Shown here one piece after another: positions 21,913 to 31,584 of a stretch of 64,000 bases of DNA. Below the pieces are notes generated by a model. The model searched no databases, was not told where the DNA came from, and saw only the letters and a list, made by a program, of their open reading frames with translations. Origin of the DNA: Corylus avellana (Eukaryota; Streptophyta; Magnoliopsida; Fagales; Betulaceae); contig NC_081548.1 of the NCBI RefSeq assembly GCF_901000735.1, positions 14,453,177 through 14,517,176 of the forward strand. The letters run 5' to 3'. A program made the translations under genes and the position numbers. The stretch's first letter is position 1, and each line of letters starts with the position of its first letter.

Positions 21913-23823
21913 ATGAGTACTAGGGGGAAGAGTAGACGATGGAGGTCCCCACAGGTAGACGACTAGGGGTATAGACCAGTACTTCCAAAGCATGTGGAAG
22001 GGTCACAGTACTATCAGTCTCAGTCGGTTCCATACGACAAGGAGCAAGAGTATCATCCGCCTACTCCGTTGCCTACGATGAGCGAGTTAGGGGTGTGTTC
22101 ACATGGCCATGTAGAGTGGTTATTCCTCCACGTGGAGAACACCGATTTGAACTACAGTGAGCCATCACAACCGGATGACAGTGAGACACAGTACTATTCG
22201 GAGGACAGGGATGATGGGACAGGTGTCATGCATGACTCGCAACTCGATGACCCTTCAAAAGTGTTGGGCAGTCGCCAGCTCCGAACAATAAGTAAGTATT
22301 TATGCTTCAAATACCAATATTGAATACGTATATAATTTATGTAGTTAATATTGAATTCCAAATAGTTAACATTTGCAAGTATTAATGTGTTAGGCATCGG
22401 GTGATATGGGCGCACCCATATTCAGGTGGTGACCATCCCACCATCGAACAAGACGTGGGATGTCCCCACCGGGCAAAAGGTCGTGTGCAGGTGGACTTCT
22501 ACATCCCACCTGAGTACAATCTCGAGGCGAGTAAAAGGGACTCGTTCAGAGATATGGGCGTGAAGCTGAAGAGTTGGAGACACTCTATGAAAGACGCATT
22601 AAAAATTCAGCAGGGCGATACTCCTGACACAGTGAAGGCGAGAATGGGTCAAGACGTCGTTTCGTAATACAATGCCGGCGACTTGGATGTGTTGTTGGAT
22701 AAATTGTACGACCCGAAGAATTATCAAGTAGGTCACGAGTATAGTTTCATTAATTGTACTTGTGTTAGGGCTGGCATTTTAAGGGTGGCATTTGTGTAGG
22801 AGTATGCTGCCTACATGAAGGCATTGCGAGCTACAAACAACACACCTCACTGCATCAGGTCAATGAGCTTTGCTAGGGAGACACATGAAGATGTATTTGT
22901 CTTATTTACCACATATATATATATATATATACCATATGTTTATGTTTTTTTTTTTTTATGATTTTTTTTTCTACGCAGACCTTATCTTTGGGCACTACTC
23001 CGACTCGAGCGCAAGCTTACATCTCGACACTAACGAAGAAGGATGGTGACTATCCAAATGAAGTGGTCAGGGAGAAATGTGTAAGTACTCACCGATATAT
23101 ATTTTGATAAATTATTTGTGATTAACCTTCCTTATTTGAGATACTAACTTGTTATTTAACGTACTGGAGAGGATGAAAGAATGGATACCCACTGACCCGA
23201 CATTGACGTCGAGTGTGACTGAAGGGACGGTATGGTGGACATCTAATGACGCGTATGCTCAGGCGCACAGAAATACGCCTGAGTACACTGGCAGGGTCTA
23301 ACAGGTGGGTCCGAATGTTTTACAGGTGCGGGGCAGCATACATTCGTACTATACACCATCCCAAGCACGGTCTCAGAATCTTAGGAGCTCCTCGTTCTCA
23401 TAGATGACAGATAGGATTAGAGAACTTGAAGAGGAGCGGACAGAACAAAGACGTGCGATGGATGAGATGACCAAACAGATTGAAGAACAAAAAGCCCAAA
23501 TAGCAGAGAAAGATACCATCTTTGATGCCCGTTTCCGCCAGCTTGAGTCCATGCTCGCGTCGACCTTTGGATCTGCACCCCACAGAGGTAATGATATATT
23601 TTGTGTTGTTTTTCTTATTCTTCGGTTAACACGACTATATGTAGTATTGATCACTTGAACTGTTAGAAACCCCTATTCTTCACAAAAGTCCCAGTTAGCA
23701 ACGCTTTGTTACCGTGGTTCATTTTAGAACTAACATATATTTGCATCACTATATATTTGTGTTTTGAATTTTTTTTATTGATTATCATTGGTTCACAACT
23801 CATTTGTAGGTAATGCAGATTAA
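21913..23823 (+). pseudogene. Second CACTA gene (Transposase_24-like / coiled coil), copy B
   Basis: Same structure as 3037-4941: MSTRGKSRR start, acidic tract 21994-22290, LKSWRHSMKDALK segment 22401-22667, coiled coil 23404-23582 (IRELEEERTEQRR), and terminal GNAD at TAA ending 23823 after a GT-AG intron. The AT run near 22915 is six bases longer than in copy A. Function in the family is binding of element ends; here stops suggest it is not translated whole. Confidence 0.65.
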
Positions 23824-24127
23824 GCGTTGGGGGATGACTATGTTGACTTGGGCTGAGCACGTCGTTTCTCATCACTGTTTGTGAAGTTTTATATATATTT
23901 TGTTACTATTTGTTGATGTATATAGTTAGATCAAACTATATGTTTGTTGAGACTAATTGAAACTTATTTGTAGCAGATAGAACATAGATAGTTTTATTGT
24001 ATATTTGTTTTGCCTTGTGTTGGAACATATTTTCGATGTATATATTTGTTTTGTTATGTGTTATGTTGGAACGTAGTATATGTGTTGAAATTTTGTTTAA
24101 TTAATTTGTGTTAGAATTTCATATGCA

Positions 24128-24475
24128 TTGAATATATTGGAAATTGGATACGTATTGGATATTGGATATATATTGGATATTGTATTGGATATGAATTGGA
24201 TATTGTATATTGGATATGTATTGGATATTCGAATTGTATTGGATATTGGAATTGTATTTGGAAATTGGAATTGTATTTGTATATTGGAATTGTATGTGGA
24301 TATTGGAATTGGAATTGTATTTGGATATTGGAATTGTATTTGGATATTGGAATTAGAGTTGGAATTGTATTTGGATATTGGAATTGTATTGGATATTGAA
24401 TGTATATTTGATATTGGATATATTGGATATATATTGAATGTATTGGATATATATTGAATGTGTTGGATATCAGGT
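24128..24475 (+). repeat. TTGGATATTGGAATTGTAT tandem array, copy B
   Basis: Counterpart of 5246-5580 with a different number and order of TTGGATA and GGAATTGTATTTGGATATT units. Net length differs from copy A by 7 bp, which together with a 6-bp shift elsewhere explains the offset change of the duplicated block. Confidence 0.9.
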
Positions 24476-24533
24476 TAATACGTAAATTTGAGTATAAACC
24501 TAAATAATACAGAAAATATTTAATTGAAAAAAA

Positions 24534-24822
24534 AAAGATTTTTGACGTGTCAAATGGAGTGACACGTCAAAAAATTTCTCAAAATTTTTTTTGACGTGGC
24601 AAAAGTAAAACGTCAAAATTTTTTTTTTTGACGTTTTAGTCTTTGACACGTCAAAAATTTTTGATGTGGTGAAAATGCCACTTCAAAAACTTGGATTTTT
24701 TGACACCCCCTTTTAACCGTTAAGATACGTCAAAAGACACACATCAGAAGGGGTTTCTGACGTGTCAATACCATTGACACATTAGAAACCCCTAGTCAAA
24801 AAGTTACTCAATTTTTGTAGTG
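24534..24822 (+). repeat. CACTA 3' subterminal repeats and terminus, copy B
   Basis: TGACGTGTCA-type motifs in both orientations, ending ATTTTTGTAGTG at 24811-24822, identical to copy A. This is the right end of the CACTA element whose transposase starts at 17899. Confidence 0.85.
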
Positions 24823-26103
24823 GATGTATGTTCTATAGTGACCCGCCCGTTAAGGCTGCTCCAGTCACGAAATACCCATTGGATCCAAGGTCCATATATC
24901 ACACACACAAACAGTTTGACCATAGAATCAAGTCTATAGAGTAAGCTCATGGCCATTATACCGCATGTACAGGTGTACCATGTCATATAATGCATCTTAT
25001 CAATCAGTTATTAAAGCAGCTACCAAGTTATACAAAATATAAGCATGCTCATATCATATGTATGCTCAGTCACCTGACATATCGCATGTTTTTAAGAAAA
25101 ATGTTGGTAAGTATTTACTAGAGAACTCTACGAGGTTCCATCTAATGAAAATGGGTGCTAAAAACCTATGTACCACATATTTGGGCTAAGGGATGTTTGC
25201 CTTGCTCTCTGGGCAAGCGCTCGCTCCCTAGGGCGAGCGTTCAGCTAGAAAGTTAAGGTTCGGCCAGAAGCTCACAAAATGTGTTTTAGGCTTCTATCTA
25301 AAGCTATGGGTTAGTACTTCTCTTTCTAGGCCCTAAATGGACACATCCAAGTGCAAAACGTATTATCATGCAACTTTAAAGGAAACAGGGGTGGGTTGAA
25401 AGCTTTTCTAAATCGTTTTTGGTTTTGTAAGAAATTGGGTACAAGAGTTGTCCAAGGTATATTTTAAAAATGTGTAACACCAACAAAGCAATAACATCAA
25501 ACATGAAGATTAAGAAATAAGCTAGAAATTACCTTGAGGATAGCAAGTCCACACCAAAGCTTCCTCCTTCTCTCTCAAAGATCACTCCTCGCTCTAGGGT
25601 TAATATTTTTGATGTTTAGGGAGGCTGAGAGTCGAAGGCATGGCTTATATAGGGGCTTCGAGCTTGCCTTGGTTTGAAAAAGTGAAGAATGGGTTAAAAT
25701 TGATTTTCAGAAATGGCAATGAGCACTCGGGATTTAAGACCCGAGAAGTGGGTCCACAGGTATTATTGAGCGAGCGTTTGGGTACTATTTACACAATAGG
25801 TATAAAGGTTCAGGGGTACGTTTGGGTTTTGCCCAATGGGTTGAAGACTGGTCAGCGAGTGCTCGTGTGGTCCCCAAGCGAGTGCTCACACCTAGGCCAA
25901 GAGAGAGTGCTCACGTGGTCCCTAATGAGTGCTTAGCCAGTGAGGGTGGTTTTGGGGTTTTTGCTTCTAAAAGTCTCAAGGGATTTGGATTATCTAGAAA
26001 AGGTTTAGGTATCTTGGTTTAAGGCTTTGTTTTAAGGGAACATTAACCGATTAAGTAAGAAACCTATGACCTTTTAAAACAGGTGTTTTGTCGAGGTATT
26101 ACG
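24823..26103 (-). mobile_element. Long LTR (Gypsy-like), minus strand, cut by CACTA, copy B
   Basis: Counterpart of 5934-7214. It runs on the minus strand from 26103 toward the CACTA end. Comparison with the complete plus-strand relative (26710-28875) suggests that about 1.28 kb of an LTR of roughly 2 kb is present and that the CACTA insertion separates the remainder. Confidence 0.6.
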
Positions 26104-26709
26104 AACTTGGACCTAGGATTTTCTTTTTGGAGGTGGAACCGACGCCGATAATGAACGATGACTCAGTCTTTGAAATCGAAGAGGAAATCGTTGTTAGAGG
26201 AAGGCTTAGCCGACTCACTATCGAAGAAATCCAAACTTTCAAAACATAATATGGCTTTTGAGGATTCCTTGCTTTGATTTGCTTTAGTGTCCTCTTTTGT
26301 AACTACTGTGAAAGAGATGTTTGGAAATGTGGTTGAAGGTTGCAGTCGTTATGAAAAAAAAAACAGAAGGAGTAGGAAACTGAAAAAGAAGAAGAAAAAA
26401 GAAAAATAAAAGAGGCCATGTTCCACTATTTTGGCCATTTGTTGGTCCATTATTTGGTTTATTGTTAGTCATGTTGTTGACCCAGACCCATATTTTGGCA
26501 TTTGTGGTGTTGTTTAAAGACCAAGGCTCAGCCTTTGTGGTTTTGTTTAAACATATGCCTACTTATGGCCTATATAGTTGGCCTTATTTTCAGCCCATTG
26601 TTGGCTTTCATTTTGGCTCATAATTGGCCCTCTTATTGTTGTTTAAGGCGCATATCTGATCACTATCCCCAACTGCGTCTAGTTATTGATGTTGACCATT
26701 GTCATTTCT
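26104..26709. other. 606-bp segment between two opposed LTRs, copy B
   Basis: Counterpart of 7215-7820, with one substitution seen near 26552. No recognised gene. Confidence 0.4.
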
Positions 26710-28875
26710 TGTAGTGATCCAAATAATTAACTAAGCTTAGGTAGCTTAGTTAGAAGGTTAATTTGGGCTTTGGGTCACTAGGAATAGCTTGAAGGACATT
26801 TTGAAAATTTTAGACTTTTTGACCGAATGTACGCATAGGGGACTTACGCCTGCAAATAGTACACGGACCTATGCATGGGAGGCCATGCGGCCGTACACCT
26901 ATAAATAGTATACAGACGTACGCATGGGGGACCACGCGGACGTATGCCTGCAAATAGTACGCGGATGTACGCATGGGGGACCACCCGGACGTACACTGAC
27001 TTTTGGTTTGACCACTGGTTAATGCTTATACTTACGATGCAGCCTTTGGTCCGCTAAGTAAATAGTACGTGGACGTATGCCCCTATAGTACCGTACGTAC
27101 TCTACTTTACATAACACCTCCTGCAGCGCCCACAGCTTTTCCCACCTATAAGTACTCCACCCTTACACACCCATTTACCCTCCATTTTCGCCCCTGAGCC
27201 CTTTGGAACCCCTGTGTGAGTGTTTGGTGAATGTGGTGAGTTCTTGGAGAAGAAGATGTGATTCTTGGAGGTTTGGTTTCAAGGAGGCAACCTTCTACGC
27301 TTAAGTTTTCTCTTTAGTTGTTATATTGCTTTTCTAGACTAGCTTATTTGTTGGTTTGAGCCTCTAGCTAGGTTATGCCTTTAGTCTTTGTTTAAGTTTG
27401 GTTTAGCGTTTCACCTTTGTTGAACAAATTTTCTTATGCATGGAGGTATCATTTTGAGATAGGAGGTCCTAGGAATCCTTTTTGGTAGCTTTATAACAAG
27501 TTTGGGAGGATAGGAGGACGTATGGAACAAATGAGGTTCTACCTGAACCTTCAGGGTGTCCGTATGGCCTTGAGCCCGGACGTATGACCCAAAGCATTCT
27601 AAGGAACGCCACTTTGACTAGTTGTCCAATAGCCTCTATTTTCATGTTGTAGGTTCATTTTAGTTAGACTCAAAACTAATGATAGGTCTTTTCTCAATAT
27701 TCGAGGTAATGGAGCCTCAAGGGGATTTTATGGAGGACCCTTATGACCCGGGTGAGTACAAACTCACATGATTGCTTGTTGTTGCTTTTCTCGCATTGCA
27801 CGATTATTTTATATATATCAAACATAGATATTTTGCAATTATCATGAAATACATTTTGGACTGCTCTGAACTCTCTTTTGTGAAAATGTATTTTGATAAA
27901 AATTATAATGATGAAACTTGTAAAACTATGCATGTAAAAGACGGATAAGATTAATTGCATCGTATGACATGGTACACCGGTACGTGCGGGATAACGGCCA
28001 TGGGCTTACTATACAGGTTAACTTTATGGTCAAGTGTGTGTGTGTGGGCCTTGGATCCTGTGATTTTTTTGACTGGCGTAGCCATTGCCAAATGGTAGGT
28101 CATTAAAGGATATACATCACTAGTAGCGTTGGCCACCCGAGGTCAGACTCGATCGGGCTGCTAGTAGTGAACGGTAGCGTACAATGGCTGGGAAACTGAC
28201 ATTGTATTACAGGTCCCTTGGGAAAGCGTCAATCCTACTGAGAGGAGGTAATATCTCGGGTAGACCATACTGTTGATCTATGACATGATTCTCATATACC
28301 AGTATATATTATATCTATATTGCATTCTTGATAAACTGTCACCTCATAATGCTGCGTGTGTTTTATAAACAACTAAGTTCACCATTTAATGATGGGTATG
28401 TCATATGCATTTATACTCACTAAGTCGTTGGACTTACCCTTGTATTCTTTCCATTTTTTCTCCATATGTATAACTATACCGTTATAGATAGTTTAGCAGA
28501 AGATTGATACCGCAAAACATCTCGTTGTCATGGAGGATTCGATCTGGGAGATGCATGAGGACTTATTGTGAGATTAGGCGGGTACTCATGGTAACTAGTA
28601 CTTTTGAGTTATGCTGTAGACTTTAGAGTTTTGATGCATGCTTGAATATTAAGGTATAGAATGGATCCTTTATAAAGATGACTTGTATGGTGTGATTTTA
28701 GGTACTTTAATGATCCTTGGTAAATGCTCTGGTTGTAATGATTAATGTTTATAGAATCTTAATGTTTCCGCTGCTTAGTATTTTCTTTTGAGGAGTAGAG
28801 ATCTCCAAGTCTTGTTCCTCATGGAATAAGGCTATGAGACGAATCATGGAGTTAATTAATGTTCGGGGCATTACA
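26710..28875 (+). mobile_element. Solo LTR, Gypsy-like, about 2.17 kb
   Basis: Starts TGTAGTGATCC and ends GGGGCATTACA, so the ends are imperfect inverted repeats (TGTARTG / CATTACA). Flanks are TTTCT on the left (26705-26709) and TTTCC on the right (28876-28880), a 4-of-5 match for a 5-bp target duplication. No primer-binding site follows and no polypurine tract precedes, so a solo LTR fits best. Inside are the 55-bp minisatellite (26829-26999), a TATA-like ACCTATAAGTA near 27145, and CTCACTAAGTCGTTGGACTT near 28420. Superfamily assignment is an inference from length and termini. Confidence 0.7.
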
Positions 28876-29300
28876 TTTCCCAAAAAAGAAAAAGAAAAAT
28901 CAAACTGAAGCTGTTAGAATATATTCCAGAAAAATCCCTAGCTTCCAGAATCTTCCACCTTGAGTTTGAGAAAAGATGTTAGAATATATTATAAGATTTG
29001 ATTTTTATATTATATGATTTGATTTCAACATTGATTGTAATCAAATCAAATCAGATTTGAATACATTTAAATCTACTTTGATTTGATCATGCCATTTTGT
29101 ATTCTCTAAACCTCCCTATAAATAGAGACCATTTGTATTTAAAATTCATCAAGGAATAAGAGCAAAATGTAATCCTTTGGCTTTTAACCTGTGGACGTAG
29201 ATCATAGAACAAAACATGTAAAATTCTTGTCTCTATTTTCTTTTATTTTTGCTATTACGTACCTTCATTGTTCTATTAGATTATCTTTTATTTCACATAC
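28876..29300. other. AT-rich segment with an LTR-like unit
   Basis: TGTTAGAATATATT occurs twice (28913 and 28978). From 28978 to 29298 the sequence has LTR-like features: a TGTTAG start, CCTATAAATAGAG at 29114 and a TTTCACA end. No partner LTR or primer-binding site is seen, so the call is tentative. Confidence 0.4.
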
Positions 29301-29835
29301 TGTTACGGGCCTTTCCATATTAGGCTACTCGTATTAATTTTATGTATTAGGTTTATATTATGTTAGCATAAGTCGGCTAACCTTAGCCGTATTAGGGTTA
29401 TGATATTATTTCAATAAGAGTCTTTGTCTGACTTAGCCCTAACTCTCTTATGTAATATGTAATTGAATCCTCTATTTAAAGGGATTATGCTATGAATAAA
29501 TGCATGAAAATAATTAATCAAAAACCTTGTATTTGAAAGGTCTAAGTTCTCTCAAAATCGAAGGTGTAGATTCTCTTAGAACCTAATTTATTCCGTTACA
29601 GGCTTAGTTTCGTAACAACTTAGTATCAAAGCCAAGTTCAATGGTGGATCAAATAGTAGATTGTTTGGAGCAACAAATTGGTCATCTTGAGGAACGTTGT
29701 TGGAACGTTTGATGAAGAATATGGAGGAGAAGAAAATTAATCACAAACTTCGTGTTTGAAAGGTCTAGGTTCTCTCTAAGTTTCCTCAAAACCTAACTTA
29801 TTTTATTACGGACTTAGGTTCGTAAGACATACTGT
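29301..29835 (+). mobile_element. TRIM-like small LTR retrotransposon remnant
   Basis: A 317-bp LTR (29301-29617) with perfect 7-bp terminal inverted repeats TGTTACG and CGTAACA, and CTATTTAAAGGG as a possible TATA region. It is followed by TAGTATCAAAGCC (29621-29633), a diverged initiator-Met primer-binding site. After about 130 bp of internal sequence (29634-29747) the last 90 bp of a second LTR appear (29748-29835, TTGAAAGGTCTAGGTTCTCT), ending CGTAAGA. The short internal region with no gene fits a TRIM or an internally deleted element; the second LTR lacks its 5' part. Confidence 0.7.
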
Positions 29836-29929
29836 CGCATATTTACCATTACTATAAACTCAAAGTAATTGATGTTAACATGCAAAATTTCCTTCCCAAT
29901 ATTGATGCAACAACTTTTTTCAAAAACTT

Positions 29930-30330
29930 TTTTTTTCGGGATGAATAAAATTTTCATTCCATTAACACATGTACAAACAGACCACCCAAGTACACTGGCA
30001 AGAAAACAAGCTGGAACTCAGTTATTTACAACAAACAAAGAAAAACCAGACCCAAATCAAACAATTACAAACAGTCTCCTACACAATAAACCCCAGGCTA
30101 AAATTATTCTACCACCCAATAGAAAAAAGAGTTTTGTCACCCATTCTGAATCAAGATACTCAAAGGAATTTTTCAATTCTCTCAAATCTTGACATTTTCA
30201 TAAGCATGCTTGAAATTTTCTTTGCCCTTTTCAATAATTCTTGTACTAATCTCCCAACAAATAAGTTGTAAGATTTGCTCCTCAGAATTCACCCTATTGC
30301 AAAACATTGGTAAGTAATAATGCTATTCTT
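29930..30330 (-). mobile_element. LINE ORF2 3' end, minus strand
   Basis: Minus-strand frame near 30298-30190 reads NRVNSEEQILQLICWEISTR, then IIEKGKENF and stops, again the C-terminal pattern of plant L1-type ORF2 proteins (compare EEQNFQKIMWEVRTRV at 10.7 kb). A 3' untranslated region ends TTTTATTCATCCCGAAAAAAAAA at the low-coordinate side (near 29930), the usual tail of this group. It is truncated at its 5' side. Confidence 0.7.
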
Positions 30331-31584
30331 TATAGATATGAATGTCAAATCATATATATATATAGTTCTATAATTGTTCTCAGCCAATTTGTATAATATA
30401 TATAGTTCTATAATTGTTCTCATGACTTCATCTTTTTGGTGTATTATAACCCCATTGGGGCCATGAGTGACACTTCATTTCTGGCTTTAAAATCTTAGGT
30501 CCCAATAAGTTGACACAGGGAGCAGCCGGCTGGCGCATACTGCCGTCTTAACTCAAAAGGGTTGGCTGCCTAATGAGAAGACTCGTATTGAAGCTTTGAA
30601 AATTTGAATACATTTATTTATATTTCTTCCAATATATAACCTGCAGAAGTAGGTGAGGATGATACGTATTGGGGAAGAAGACTCTCCACATATTATATAT
30701 TATTTTATTTATTGCAGAAAGGGAGACTAATCGGGGATTGACACAGAGAAGAATAAACATCTGGAAGAAGGGTTATATATAGTCTTAAAGTCAAATATTG
30801 GAAGCTCAAAACAGCAGCCCAATTGATCATATGACATATGGTGACTTTCCTTCTTCATTTGTATAACTAAAGATATTTTGCATGATTGAGTGGAGTAAAC
30901 GACACTTACTTCTGAGACTTAATTCTGTGTAGAAGTTTTACTATTAAAATGATCTCTAGTGGCGTCGTTTTAATATCCCATAAACAAATGTCTCAAACCC
31001 TCATTTTTTTTAGTGGATGGAGATTCATATTATCTATAGTAGTAGGTTTGTAAAGGAAAAGGATTAGCTTTACAGTACTGTTGGAGTTTTAGGTTATATA
31101 TTTATGGGAAATTTTCACTTATTCTCCTCATCTGTTATCGCGTTTAAAAAACTCTCAAATATCGACTATTAAATTTTAAAAGCTTTGTAATGTCATCTGC
31201 CTCTTATGATTTTATGTTAAAATTCTAATAAAAAACGTGAATTTTTTTTTAAAAAAAACCCATTTTTTAATTTATCAAAAAACAATTGACATGCTCCACG
31301 GCTGACTCACGACCAATTTGGCTATGGGTCAAGTTTTTATTATTATTATCATTTGTGTTGTGCATGCACTTGTGAGGTTTGTGTCCCACATTGAGAAAAT
31401 ATAAAGAATAAAAGTGGTTAATATACCTAAGTGGACCCAAACCCACTAGCTTAAGCTTTTGGGCTAGAAATAGTATCTAATGTGTATATTAATTTACTCT
31501 TGTTTGATATGAGTGTCTTGGTTCGATGTGGTTTCTCTTAGAGTACACGTGACACTCTTGTGTATGGGAGAGTTTGGTCAATGT
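30331..31584. other. Intergenic with LTR/TRIM-like fragment
   Basis: ATATATAGTTCTATAATTGT is repeated at 30356 and 30397. At 31377-31510 the sequence GTCCCACATTGAGAAAATAT, then GGACCCAAACCCACTAGCTTAAGC resembles the start of a common plant small LTR or TRIM family. No protein domain is recognised. Confidence 0.45.

Larger units (their letters stand above)
18877..27691. repeat. Copy B of the 8.8 kb duplicated block
   Basis: Matches 1-8802. Its left limit in the comparison is simply the base that equals position 1; it lies 6 bp beyond the TTA of the MITE at 18633-18867. Its right limit is where copy A runs into the N gap. Visible differences from copy A include C/T at 489 versus 19365, a longer AT run near 22915, a rearranged tandem array near 24300, and scattered substitutions between 25190 and 27165. 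Confidence 0.95.

Noticed and set aside
30000..30271. Overlapping plus-strand frames of 100-107 codons
   Set aside because: Antisense to the LINE 3' end, whose minus-strand C-terminal wording and A-rich tail are clear.
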